From: a virus
Length of the DNA stretch: 24,821 bases
Reading direction: 5' to 3' (one strand)
Virus record (IMG/VR): IMGVR_UViG_3300030012_002814
Span: 1 to 24,821 of that record
Below are positions 1-7,256 of the stretch, one piece after another (position 1 is the first letter of the stretch; every line of letters begins with the position of its first letter). The translations under genes and the position numbers were made by a program. The notes beneath the pieces were generated by a model that was not told where the DNA came from, searched no databases, and saw nothing but the letters and a program-made list of their open reading frames with translations.

Positions 1-49
1 GACGAAACATTGCTGATACAGCTTCAAGTTGATGTGGTCGTAGTTGCAT
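1..49 (-). CDS. Start of a putative SF2 (UvsW-like) helicase, cut by the window edge
   Basis: Only the first 16 codons are inside the window. They read MQLRPHQLEAVSAMFR and then the gene leaves the left edge. The LRPHQ.EAV pattern is how many superfamily 2 DNA helicases begin (the Q-motif-like segment), including UvsW-type helicases of T4-like phages that act on recombination and replication intermediates. The ATG at 49-47 has a good Shine-Dalgarno sequence, AGAGGA at 59-54, four bases upstream, and a sigma70-like promoter lies just before that, so the start is well supported. The product name rests on 16 residues and is tentative. Another ATP-dependent helicase or a restriction-type translocase could begin the same way. 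Confidence 0.45.
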   Translation of the reverse strand, partial: MQLRPHQLEAVSAMFR

Positions 50-69
50 AAAATCCTCTGTATGTATCC

Positions 70-97
70 ATTATACAAGAAAGGGGCTGCATAGCAA
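70..97 (-). promoter_or_regulatory. Sigma70-like promoter for the helicase-like gene
   Basis: The minus strand carries TTGCTA (97-92), a 16-base spacer and a perfect TATAAT (75-70), followed about 20 bases later by the ATG at 49. The -35 matches the consensus at four of six positions. It is a host-type promoter, unlike the late boxes further right, which suits an early or middle replication gene. The -35 and spacer lie inside the terminator-like hairpin of the preceding gene. Confidence 0.55.
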
Positions 98-122
98 CCC
101 CCTTGTGACAGTTTTTCAACTG
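81..122 (-). terminator. Rho-independent-type terminator after the DUF262-HNH gene
   Basis: Directly after the stop codon at 124 the minus strand has a small perfect hairpin, CAGTT-GAAA-AACTG (122-109). It then has a larger GC-rich hairpin (104-81) in which AAGGGG pairs with CCCCTT and an inner TGC pairs with GCA, followed by TCTTGT. The T-tract is short and interrupted, so efficiency is uncertain. Position, direction and GC-rich stem fit termination of the DUF262-HNH transcript before the helicase-like gene. Confidence 0.55.
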
Positions 123-123
123 G

Positions 124-1653
124 TTATTCCGAATCTGTTATCGGATTTTTTCCTAACTTTTGATTATCTTCTTTCGTTTGCAACTTTAAGTTATCTTGTG
201 TAGTAGAACCACCATCTGCCCATGGCTCATCATGGCCACCTTGAATCTTATCAGGATTAAGAAGATCATCAAACTCAATGGGTTTTCCTTCTGGTGTTGT
301 AAAATCTTGTTCCCAAGCAGCAACTAACTTTTGTTCCTTTGTAAATGTTCTTTGTGAATCTCTTACCACAGAAAAGAACTGATCATAATCAAACTTAACT
401 GATTTGTTAGTAGGATAGTAATCTCTCGTAGTTGATTTTTTCTCTCCTAACTGATACTCTCCACCACCTTCAAGTAAGATACGGCGAATGCTATTGTACT
501 TAGCCTCTCTTGATCTTAGTAGTTCCTGATATGTGACAAACTTACCGTCACTTGTTGGGTGAAGCTTTTTATCATTAAGAAGTAAAGCATGAATTCTACT
601 AAACTCAGTGAAGAATCCTTCTTTATCTTGTAAAAATCTTCCTTGATCCTCCATCTGTTTGATAATGCAAACCATATCAATAATGGAATTTTTGTTCGGT
701 ATAATACCAACGTAAGGTTTAAGTGACTTTGCGAACTTATTAAAGAAACCAACGAAAGTAAATACACTTTCATTAATAGTTGATTTCTCATCATATGCTG
801 ACCAAAGAGTTTTGTCAGTTATCTTGTAATCATGTCCATACTGCCATAGTAAACATAGACCAGCGAGAAAATCATCAGCCTTTCTTCTTCCCGCCTCTTT
901 CTCACTAATATATTGTGGACATAAGAGACTCATGTGATCAGTTGTTAATTCTCTAATCTCTTCCGAAAAAGGCGATAGAACAGCATTACGTTTTTCGGGG
1001 CCATTTAAACTGATACCCTGATTCATTCTGATGAACTGTTCAGATAATTGTTTGCGAGTCGCCTTCAATATGACTTCTAATGTTACCTGAGCGTTTAGAA
1101 ATGCAAATTTAAGAACGTCATCAAGTTTCTCGTAGGTGTCATTAACTCCCTCTTCAACTGTAATTGATTGACCATTAACTAAGTAAATGCCTGGTTCAAT
1201 ACCAAACTCATTGTTTATGAATTTTCTGATTGTATTGATTCTGTTATTTGAATCAATGTTCAAATAATCTACTTGTTCACCAACCCACCACTGGTAGTAA
1301 TCTTGATCTTTTCGATTTTGTGATGCCTCTAAACAAGCCGCAGTTGCAGCAAATATAAATTTTGATGGCGCCATGCCAATTATTAATGAAGTGATATAAC
1401 TCTGCATATCCTCCAATGACCATCTTGTCCTTGATTGATAACTTAGATCGGCCTCTACTTTTTCTCCTGTAATCAGTTGTATAAGACGGTTTACAGTTGA
1501 CATTTTAGTCGCACTGATTAATGAAGCATAAGTTTTGATAAATGCTTTTTTCTTTGTCTTTGACTTTGCACGCCTTTGAGCTCTGTTGCCTCCTTTTTTG
1601 GTAGGACTTACTTTAGTTGTTGTCATAATAAGTGTGAATATACGAATATCCAT
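124..1653 (-). CDS. DUF262 (GmrSD/ParB-like) protein with C-terminal HNH nuclease motif
   Basis: 509 aa. A strongly basic N-terminus (residues about 14-40) is followed by DUF262-type motifs in the usual order: YQSRTRWSLEDM...SLIIG (72-93), IDSNNRINTIRKFI (133-146) in the place of the family DGQQR-T-L-F motif, and MNQGISLNGPEKRNAV (210-225), matching the family N.G..L...E.RNA motif. The C-terminus has an HNH-like motif: GGH (H474), DGGST (480-484), N488 and N497, without zinc-binding cysteines. DUF262 occurs in GmrSD and other DNA-targeting restriction or defence enzymes, usually with a second nuclease domain as here. DSNNR instead of DGQQR may weaken NTP binding. The internal ATG at 1626 (residue 10) is an equally good start, and neither has a clear Shine-Dalgarno sequence. 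It lies alone between the late structural genes and the helicase-like gene. It could be a nuclease against host or rival phage DNA, or a homing-like enzyme. The family call is fairly firm, the role is inference. Confidence 0.75.
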   Translation of the reverse strand: MDIRIFTLIMTTTKVSPTKKGGNRAQRRAKSKTKKKAFIKTYASLISATKMSTVNRLIQLITGEKVEADLSYQSRTRWSLEDMQSYITSLIIGMAPSKFIFAATAACLEASQNRKDQDYYQWWVGEQVDYLNIDSNNRINTIRKFINNEFGIEPGIYLVNGQSITVEEGVNDTYEKLDDVLKFAFLNAQVTLEVILKATRKQLSEQFIRMNQGISLNGPEKRNAVLSPFSEEIRELTTDHMSLLCPQYISEKEAGRRKADDFLAGLCLLWQYGHDYKITDKTLWSAYDEKSTINESVFTFVGFFNKFAKSLKPYVGIIPNKNSIIDMVCIIKQMEDQGRFLQDKEGFFTEFSRIHALLLNDKKLHPTSDGKFVTYQELLRSREAKYNSIRRILLEGGGEYQLGEKKSTTRDYYPTNKSVKFDYDQFFSVVRDSQRTFTKEQKLVAAWEQDFTTPEGKPIEFDDLLNPDKIQGGHDEPWADGGSTTQDNLKLQTKEDNQKLGKNPITDSE

Positions 1654-1698
1654 ATAGGGTTTTCAGGCCACTAGTCTGGTTTTTCGGTTGACTTTTAT

Positions 1699-1727
1699 AA
1701 TGTAACATAGATTATGTTACTTGGCAA
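1699..1727 (-). promoter_or_regulatory. Possible promoter with perfect palindromic operator
   Basis: The 87-base gap between two minus-strand genes holds a perfect inverted repeat, GTAACATA-GAT-TATGTTAC (1702-1720). On the minus strand a weak sigma70-like pair surrounds it: TTGCCA (1727-1722), 17 bases, TACATT (1704-1699). The dyad therefore fills the spacer, where a repressor or activator dimer could act on the 509-aa gene. No late promoter box is seen here, which suggests timing separate from the tail genes. As a terminator it lacks a following T-run. Confidence 0.35.
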
Positions 1728-1740
1728 GAGTTTATATAAT

Positions 1741-1929
1741 TTATTCTTCTCTTCCTTTCTCCTCTACTCTTCTAAGAAACTCATCATCAGGCGTAAAAAC
1801 AACTGGGCCTTCTGATATTCTCTCCTCAAGTTCATCTAGTAAAGGATCTTTTTGGTTATTTGATTCTTTGGAGTTCATAAAAAAAAACGAAACTAAGCCT
1901 ATTATAGACTTAATCTCGTAGTTGGTCAA
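1741..1929 (-). CDS. Small acidic hypothetical protein
   Basis: 62 aa if read from the TTG at 1929, or 45 aa from the ATG at 1878 (residue 18). The body is hydrophilic and charged (DELEERI, a TPDDEF segment, then RRVEEKGREE at the end). The longer form adds a short hydrophobic stretch (IIGLVSFFF). A weak late-promoter-like box (TTAAATA, 1951-1945) lies 15 bases before the TTG, the same distance seen between late boxes and starts elsewhere here, which favours the longer form. Neither start has a Shine-Dalgarno sequence. I do not recognise a family. It is the last gene of the late cluster. Confidence 0.5.
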   Translation of the reverse strand: MTNYEIKSIIGLVSFFFMNSKESNNQKDPLLDELEERISEGPVVFTPDDEFLRRVEEKGREE

Positions 1930-1944
1930 GTTCGGGTGGACAGT

Positions 1945-1951
1945 TATTTAA
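1945..1951 (-). promoter_or_regulatory. Weak T4-type late promoter box
   Basis: TTAAATA followed by ACT on the minus strand resembles the ATAAATAACT of the better late boxes in this window, with one mismatch in the core. It lies 15 bases before the TTG start of the small acidic protein. Confidence 0.3.
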
Positions 1952-1982
1952 GTGTAATATATTATTTGATTAGATTGTCAAT

Positions 1983-2417
1983 TTAACTCGGTTTTGTTGG
2001 CCAAGTAATATTAAATGGATCGGATTGTGTTGTTATATCTCTCAAAGCTTGCCGATAGGTTTTCCAATCATCTGACAAGGTAAGATCACTACTTGCTCTC
2101 CAATCTGTATCTTGCAACTTAAGATCTCTTTCGCTTCTTACATTTACCCATTGTTGATTTGTAAGATCAGTTTGTTCATCTGAAGTTGTGGATTCTACCT
2201 TTACAGTATATACCTTACCACTATCAACATAAGCATCTACTGTAGTTAACTTTTGTGTTGGTCTTGTATAGGTAAGAGTCTGTACAAGTTCAACAACATT
2301 ATTTTCTGTTAAAAAATCTGCATTAGGGCCAGCAACACTAAAACTTGTATTAGGAAATAGTTTTTGGATAGTACCAGTGTTTTTTACAGTAGTACCATCA
2401 ATAATTGCGTATTTCAT
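1983..2417 (-). CDS. Probable tail-fibre assembly chaperone
   Basis: 144 aa. The C-terminal 50 residues carry the pattern of phage tail assembly chaperones (Phage_tail_APC-like): R.....KLQDTDWRASSDLTL (TDW near residue 104), then DDWKTYRQALRDIT and a final NITWPTKPS. Such proteins are not usually in the virion; they help fibre proteins fold or trimerise and are encoded just downstream of fibre genes, as here. The N-terminal half (IIDGTTVKNTGTIQKLFPNTSF) resembles the variable, substrate-specific part of these proteins. The start overlaps the preceding stop by one base (TAATG) and has GGAG about ten bases upstream, so coupled translation is likely. It may serve several of the fibre units to its right. 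Confidence 0.72.
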   Translation of the reverse strand: MKYAIIDGTTVKNTGTIQKLFPNTSFSVAGPNADFLTENNVVELVQTLTYTRPTQKLTTVDAYVDSGKVYTVKVESTTSDEQTDLTNQQWVNVRSERDLKLQDTDWRASSDLTLSDDWKTYRQALRDITTQSDPFNITWPTKPS

Positions 2418-2668
2418 TAAGTTGTCTCCAATTCGTTAATTTGGTCTATAATTACATCACGGATGATAATTGATTTTAATTGTTCAGTTATATGATTTTT
2501 AACCTCAGTGGTTAATCTATCACGAAACTCAATTAAGTCAGGATTATCTGCATATTGAGTATTAATTTTATCGATAGCGCGTGTGTAATTATCTATGTTA
2601 ATTTGATAATTTAGAATCTCATCATTGCGAGGTTTAAGAGCTTCTTGAAGAATTTGAAGTTTGTTCAT
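2417..2668 (-). CDS. Small helical/coiled-coil hypothetical protein
   Basis: 83 aa, rich in Ile, Leu, Asn, Asp and Lys with heptad-like spacing (INIDNYTRAIDKI; later LKSIIIRDVIIDQINELE), so mostly alpha-helical and probably a coiled coil. It starts 17 bases after the 343-aa tip gene and its stop overlaps the chaperone start by one base, which places it in the fibre operon. Short helical proteins next to fibre chaperones are common in T4-like marine phages and may be assembly helpers or connectors. No family recognised. Confidence 0.7.
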   Translation of the reverse strand: MNKLQILQEALKPRNDEILNYQINIDNYTRAIDKINTQYADNPDLIEFRDRLTTEVKNHITEQLKSIIIRDVIIDQINELETT

Positions 2669-2685
2669 AACAGATGTTAATAAAA

Positions 2686-3717
2686 TTAAGCAGCAGGACT
2701 AAAGGCAACTCCCCTAACAGAGTTTGGCGGCATGGTTGAGGGATCTGCGTACTTAGTACCAAATCCTGAGCCTGAAGTCCAAGGATACACAGTAATAACT
2801 GGGTTACTATCATTTCCTATGGCTATGTTTGCTCCGTCAGGACTAAAGTCAACTGACCATCCATTGTACGTTACGGTTGAAGGATCTGAATACTTAGTCC
2901 CAAAACCTGAATTCCAAGGATATACAGTAACTTGAGGAGTGTTATCACGTCCTAAGGCTATATCTGATCCATCAGGACTGAAGGCAACACCAGCGCCATC
3001 ATATCCTGGCAAGGTTGAGGGATCTGAGTACTTAGCACCAAATCCTGAGCCTGAAGTCCAAGAATACGCACTAATGAAAGGAGAATTATAATGTCCCATG
3101 GCTATATCTGATCCATCAGGACTAAAGGCAACTCCCCTAGTCCTGCCTGGTGGTAAGGTTGAAGGATTTGAATACCTAGTACCAATACCTGTATTGAAAT
3201 CAAAAGGATACACATTAATGTAAGGATGATAAACGCTTCCTACGGCCACGGCTGTTCCATCAGGACTCCAGGCAATACCAAATCCACTGGACGGCAAGCT
3301 TGAAGGATCTGAATATTTAGTGCCAAAACCTGAAGACGACCACTTATATACAACAAGTCCGTAACTATTATACTGTGCTACTCCTAAGGCTGTTCCAGCA
3401 GGATTAAAGGAAATACCGAGGCAATTTCCTATTGGTGTGGTTGTGGGATCTGCGTACTTAGAACCAAATCCTGAGCCTATAGTCCAAGAATAAGCACTAA
3501 CATAAGGAGAATTAACGTGTGCTATGGCTAAAGTTGTTCCATCAGGACTAAAGTCAACATCAATGCCACTGCCTGCTATCAAGGTTGAGGGGTCTGAGTA
3601 CTTAGAAACAAAACCTGAAGAGAACTTATATACAGTAATGAAAGGAGAATCATAATGTGCTGTGGCTAAGTCAATAGCACTATCACCAGCAGCAGCACGA
3701 AGATGGTGTGATCTCAT
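2686..3717 (-). CDS. Seven-bladed WD40-like beta-propeller, putative fibre tip
   Basis: 343 aa made almost wholly of seven repeats of about 45-48 residues. The repeat pattern is (V/I).FSPDG..IA.G...SP.I.VY.W..GFG.KY.DPSTLP. The chain starts within a blade (SAIDLATAH...) and ends with the strand RGVAFSPAA, which completes the first blade: a classic velcro closure of a seven-bladed propeller. Blades are close to each other in sequence, implying recent internal duplication. No signal peptide. The ATG overlaps the stop of the 492-aa shaft gene (ATGA), with GGAG seven bases upstream, so the pair is co-translated. Likely an adhesin carried by the neighbouring shaft. The fold call is firm, the receptor-binding role is inference. 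Confidence 0.8.
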   Translation of the reverse strand: MRSHHLRAAAGDSAIDLATAHYDSPFITVYKFSSGFVSKYSDPSTLIAGSGIDVDFSPDGTTLAIAHVNSPYVSAYSWTIGSGFGSKYADPTTTPIGNCLGISFNPAGTALGVAQYNSYGLVVYKWSSSGFGTKYSDPSSLPSSGFGIAWSPDGTAVAVGSVYHPYINVYPFDFNTGIGTRYSNPSTLPPGRTRGVAFSPDGSDIAMGHYNSPFISAYSWTSGSGFGAKYSDPSTLPGYDGAGVAFSPDGSDIALGRDNTPQVTVYPWNSGFGTKYSDPSTVTYNGWSVDFSPDGANIAIGNDSNPVITVYPWTSGSGFGTKYADPSTMPPNSVRGVAFSPAA

Positions 3718-5192
3718 CCTAAATCTCCAATAGTTGCACCATATAATGTGCTTCCTACTTTAAATAATTCTATCGCTGTGGGTGTTGCACCTCCTAAAGT
3801 AGGAGCAGACCCACCCTTCCATGTCATTGTCGGCCAAGTCAAAGTATAACTTGATCCAGTTGATGTAACTATAAGAAGCATTGATTGACCAGTGGTTAAA
3901 CTATCAGTTGCAGTTCTATTTGCTCCGAGTGTCCATGTTTGAACCATTCCATTATCAGGATCTAAAGCAACAGATGATGCATCAGTGATAGCAAATACAG
4001 TTTCAGTTATTGAATCTTCAACATTAACTGGATTTCTAAATGTTGCAATACCAGCAACATCTAATATGCCTGTTCTTACGTTTGCAGTATTAATACCAGT
4101 AGTATTAGAAATATCACCGACAAAACTCGTAGCAGTGACGATGCCCGTAAAAAATCCGTCTCCATCAGAACTTAAGGTGATACCACTTCCAACTTTAATG
4201 CCAGATCTCGCAGTAATAAGGCCAACCGAGTCAACATTGGTTACATCCTCATAGGTTAATGTTCCGCCAATTGATACATTACCAGCAGCAGTTACAGTAT
4301 TGACTGATATATCATCTGATGATGTTAATACGACACTACCCTGTCTCCCATAAAATGCGGTCACGCCTGGTGGTGTTGATGCACCAGCGAGTCCGATATG
4401 TCTCACCTGTATCACGACGCCAGCATCAGGAGCAGTCGTAAATACCAACTGTGATCCAGCAGCACTATAAGATCTCGTTGCTGTTGATGAATGTGGATAT
4501 TGAACTACACCATCAAGAGTGACTATAACATCATTACTCGTAGGTGGTACTTGTGATAAATTAAACGTTGTTGAACTTCCATCACCAGTAAATTCATCAA
4601 TTACATTATTTTCAGTTTCAAAAACTCTGGCATGTTCTCCAATAAATGTACCAAAGACCTTATCTGTAGCTACGAGTGCTGTGCTGAATACAATTGTGGA
4701 GTCTGATTCAATACTATAATCAACAGCTGGATTTTGTATTACACCATTCACTGATAAACTCAATTGTGCAGAGCGAGTTATCTTTGATTTTGTTCCATTA
4801 GTATGAGTTGCTTTGAATTTTGTATTTGTTCCATCAAACTTAACATTTAACGTATGAGATGAACCAACACCAAGACCTGTTAAATTAATCGCAGTTCCGC
4901 TTGATGCGTCTGATGCAGTGTTTGCTAGTTTAATTGTGGTTTGATCTTCTTTGATTATAAAATAAAAAGATCCATCCGTTAATCCTGTGATAGCCGTTCC
5001 ACCACCATCCGAATATGTTACTTTCTGTCCTGTTATAAATCGATGTTGTCCAACTGAAAGTGTATCATTAGCAACAGATACAACATCGGAACTGGATGCA
5101 TCAAAAGTTAAAGTAAATGTCGAAATATCGTCAAGAACTTTAAAAGTATTTGTTGAGTCACCGACTACAGGTTGATTACCGAGATACGCCAT
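3714..5192 (-). CDS. Tail fibre shaft protein with TYEDV module
   Basis: 492 aa, low-charge, Ser/Thr/Gly/Val-rich beta-structural protein typical of trimeric phage fibres. Residues about 1-270 hold two or three repeated beta-domains (FDGTNTKFKATHTNG...LSLSVNGVIQNP; then DGSSTTFNLSQVPPTSND..VTLDGVVQYP). A central shaft follows with TYEDVTNVDSVGLITAR, GSGITLSSDGDGFFTG, GIVTATSFVGD and NVRTGILDVAGIATFRN blocks. A C-terminal domain (NGMVQTWTLG...SYTLTWPTMTWKGG) probably caps the shaft or docks the tip. Preceded by an exact TATAAATA late box 13 bases before the ATG and followed by an overlapping propeller gene. The two form the last shaft/tip unit of the array. Confidence 0.8.
   Translation of the reverse strand: MAYLGNQPVVGDSTNTFKVLDDISTFTLTFDASSSDVVSVANDTLSVGQHRFITGQKVTYSDGGGTAITGLTDGSFYFIIKEDQTTIKLANTASDASSGTAINLTGLGVGSSHTLNVKFDGTNTKFKATHTNGTKSKITRSAQLSLSVNGVIQNPAVDYSIESDSTIVFSTALVATDKVFGTFIGEHARVFETENNVIDEFTGDGSSTTFNLSQVPPTSNDVIVTLDGVVQYPHSSTATRSYSAAGSQLVFTTAPDAGVVIQVRHIGLAGASTPPGVTAFYGRQGSVVLTSSDDISVNTVTAAGNVSIGGTLTYEDVTNVDSVGLITARSGIKVGSGITLSSDGDGFFTGIVTATSFVGDISNTTGINTANVRTGILDVAGIATFRNPVNVEDSITETVFAITDASSVALDPDNGMVQTWTLGANRTATDSLTTGQSMLLIVTSTGSSYTLTWPTMTWKGGSAPTLGGATPTAIELFKVGSTLYGATIGDLG
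4158..4268 (-). repeat. TYEDV fibre-module repeat, copy in the 492-aa shaft
   Basis: Encodes GGTLTYEDV...ITARSGIKVGSGITLSSDGD. One of five dispersed copies, strongly similar in both DNA and protein, in the five shaft genes. The reading frame is the same in all. Confidence 0.85.
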
Positions 5193-5205
5193 TTATCTTT
5201 TTAGT

Positions 5206-5213
5206 TATTTATA
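5206..5213 (-). promoter_or_regulatory. T4-type late promoter box (TATAAATA)
   Basis: Exact match to the T4 late consensus recognised by the phage late sigma system, 13 bases before the ATG of the 492-aa shaft gene. The following leader (ACTAAAAAGATAA) is nearly identical to those at 7480-7493 and 9687-9700. Confidence 0.75.
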
Positions 5214-5229
5214 TTATATGTTCATAAGT

Positions 5230-6624
5230 TTAACTTACAAAAGTTTTTACCACGTTTGTAGTTGGAGTTGCGCTAGTGTATGATCCTGTTCCACTTGACC
5301 ACGGGGGATTTGAGTGATCTGTGTAAGGAGTGAAATTGATAACGGATGCTTCTGTTTCATTCGATTCAGTGAACGAGCTAGCCGCATAAGTAAAATCTCC
5401 ATGTGTACCAGTTAATGATCCATCAACAGGAAGTTTAAAAACTATGGTCTCTCTAATGTTATAACCATAACCGAACTGGTTTTGGGGTGAGTTTGATTGA
5501 AAAGTAAGATAGTAAGATCCATCATTATCAACTTCTATTCCATTTCCAAAATTATATTCATAACCCGCCCCACCAAGTTCACGTTGCCATTGAAGAGTTC
5601 CTGAAGAGTTCCATTTAGCAATTATCAACTTTTGACCAGCTTCGGTTCCTTGATTATCCATGCCCAACCCATAAGCATTACCCGAACTATCCACCGCCAC
5701 TCCACCTGAAATAGCACTTGCTGTTCCACCTATTCTTCGCGCCCATTGAAAAACTCCATTGGCTGCAAATTTGGCAACAACCATTTCAGTTAAGTTTTTA
5801 GATGAAGAATATAGAGTAGTACCGATAAAGAAATCGCCAGAGTGTCCTGGCGCCACTCTTATTTGAATATTACGACTTGAACCACCAGGCCCTCCATCAC
5901 TACTTGGTGTACCATATGCATACGCATTTAAACGACTACCATTGTGATCATATTTCACAATACCGTAAGAATTCCCGCTCATGCTACCACCAGAGGGTGT
6001 TCCATAGAACATATAACCTATATAAACGTTGTTATAAGCGTGTTCAAATCTCACATCTGGCCCAAAACCAGCTGCTGAAGATAAAGGCATCAGCCTTCTG
6101 TGCCATTGAAAAGTTCCAGAACTATCATATTTTACTAAGAACGTACCCTGACCATAAGATTCTACACCAATATAAACATTACCTGAAGTATCTACATCAA
6201 CCCCAAAACCTGTGTCTTGATAAGAAGAATTATCATATTTGCGTTGCCATTGAAGAGTTCCTGAAGAATTGTATTTAACAAGCACAGCTGCATATGCACC
6301 AGTGTATATATCAACTCCAACACCATAAACATTACCTGAAATGTCTACTGCTACTGCATTCATCTCTTTAAAACTAAGTTCTCTTGACCATTGATGAACT
6401 CCCTTATTATCAAACTTAACAATGAATCCAGTCTGGTAATAACTACCAGAAATATAAACATTACCCGAAGAGTCTATAGCTGCACACTGATGAGTCTCAT
6501 CATAAACGCCGTTATAGGTAGTATCCAGAGTATTAACCTTCAAATACCAAAAATTTCCCTGCGGCTTAGTGCCAATTAATGACCCCGCTCCACCTAATCC
6601 AGATACTCCTAAAAATGGTGACAT
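5230..6624 (-). CDS. SBBP-type seven-bladed beta-propeller, putative fibre tip
   Basis: 464 aa. From residue about 40 to 380 it consists of propeller repeats with the SBBP signature: DSSGNVYISG, then I(V)KFD..G..QW.R.L, with QW-R motifs in five blades (QWSREL, QWQRKY, QWHRRL, QWARRI, QWQREL). About seven blades can be counted. The N-terminal 30 residues are Gly-rich (SPFLGVSGLGGAGSL). The C-terminal tail (GDFTYAASSFTESN onward) lies outside the repeats and is shared with the 467-aa paralogue. Starts two bases after the stop of the 200-aa shaft gene without an obvious Shine-Dalgarno sequence, so it probably depends on translational coupling. Paralogous to the 467-aa and 513-aa genes. Likely receptor-binding; substrate unknown. 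Confidence 0.78.
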   Translation of the reverse strand: MSPFLGVSGLGGAGSLIGTKPQGNFWYLKVNTLDTTYNGVYDETHQCAAIDSSGNVYISGSYYQTGFIVKFDNKGVHQWSRELSFKEMNAVAVDISGNVYGVGVDIYTGAYAAVLVKYNSSGTLQWQRKYDNSSYQDTGFGVDVDTSGNVYIGVESYGQGTFLVKYDSSGTFQWHRRLMPLSSAAGFGPDVRFEHAYNNVYIGYMFYGTPSGGSMSGNSYGIVKYDHNGSRLNAYAYGTPSSDGGPGGSSRNIQIRVAPGHSGDFFIGTTLYSSSKNLTEMVVAKFAANGVFQWARRIGGTASAISGGVAVDSSGNAYGLGMDNQGTEAGQKLIIAKWNSSGTLQWQRELGGAGYEYNFGNGIEVDNDGSYYLTFQSNSPQNQFGYGYNIRETIVFKLPVDGSLTGTHGDFTYAASSFTESNETEASVINFTPYTDHSNPPWSSGTGSYTSATPTTNVVKTFVS

Positions 6625-6626
6625 GA

Positions 6627-7229
6627 TTATGCGTAATTAACAAGATTTGAAAGAACAACGTATGTTGCATCGGCAGTTTTTATAATATTATGATTATAAA
6701 CATCATACCCACTATCACCGCCTGCTGATGGAGTAGAAGCACCCAACCATTCCTCTGTGACTGCACTACCATCAATTGTCAATTGTGCTGAGTATCCCGC
6801 TGCAGCAGCAGTCACAATTATCACTACAGTGACCGCTTCTCCAATACCCATCTTAGAATTTAATGAGGTTGATCCATCAATTCTTATATTTGGTGTGGAT
6901 GTGGTTGTCTCTGTGGTTGTGAAGAGATGAACCATTCCATTTGAAAGATCTATATTTGTATTATCACTTAACTTACCAGCAGTTATATTAACACCCTCCC
7001 TTAAAAGACTTGAAAAATCTACACCTGATCTCGCAGTTATAATACCAACTGAATCTACATTGGTTACGTCTTCATAGGTTAACGTGCCACCAATTGAAAT
7101 ATTACCAGAGGCGCTAATATCTACGACATTAACAATATTGTTGCCCTGCAAATTTAAATTATCAGTGGATGATAATTCTTCGATCTGTCGTGTGCTTGAA
7201 TTTGCTATGAGTGGAAATCTATCTGCCAT
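6627..7229 (-). CDS. Short tail fibre shaft/adaptor with TYEDV module
   Basis: 200 aa, the shortest of the five shaft proteins. An N-terminal section (MADRFPLIANSSTRQIEEL, then NLNLQGNNIVNV) leads into the TYEDVTNVDSVGIITARSG block (about residues 52-70). A globular C-terminal domain follows, with NGMVHLFTTTETTTSTPNI, GIGEAVTVVIIVTAAAAGYS, and an ending of YNHNIIKTADATYVVLSN. That C-terminal domain is shared with the 250-aa shaft and, more distantly, the 264-aa shaft, all of which precede SBBP propellers. A late box lies 19 bases upstream and GAGAGG is in the leader. The stop is two bases before the 464-aa tip. Confidence 0.78.
   Translation of the reverse strand: MADRFPLIANSSTRQIEELSSTDNLNLQGNNIVNVVDISASGNISIGGTLTYEDVTNVDSVGIITARSGVDFSSLLREGVNITAGKLSDNTNIDLSNGMVHLFTTTETTTSTPNIRIDGSTSLNSKMGIGEAVTVVIIVTAAAAGYSAQLTIDGSAVTEEWLGASTPSAGGDSGYDVYNHNIIKTADATYVVLSNLVNYA
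7023..7091 (-). repeat. TYEDV fibre-module repeat, short copy in the 200-aa shaft
   Basis: Encodes GGTLTYEDV...IITARSG only; the following GSGITLSSDGD half seen in the other four copies is missing. Confidence 0.8.
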
Positions 7230-7248
7230 GTTATTTTATACCTCTCTG

Positions 7249-7256
7249 TATTTATT
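7249..7256 (-). promoter_or_regulatory. T4-type late promoter box (AATAAATA)
   Basis: AATAAATA, 19 bases before the ATG of the 200-aa shaft gene, overlapping the stop of the 74-aa gene. The leader contains GAGAGG as a ribosome-binding site. Confidence 0.6.

Noticed and set aside
1656-1690. Possible plus-strand terminator with the T-run near 1680
   Set aside because: The inverted repeat around ACTAGT is mismatched and there is no plus-strand gene for it to serve.
2690-3700. Regular DNA repeats with a period near 140 bases, CRISPR-like at first sight
   Set aside because: The repeats are in frame in a single open reading frame and encode beta-propeller blades; repeat units are imperfect and there are no short unique spacers.
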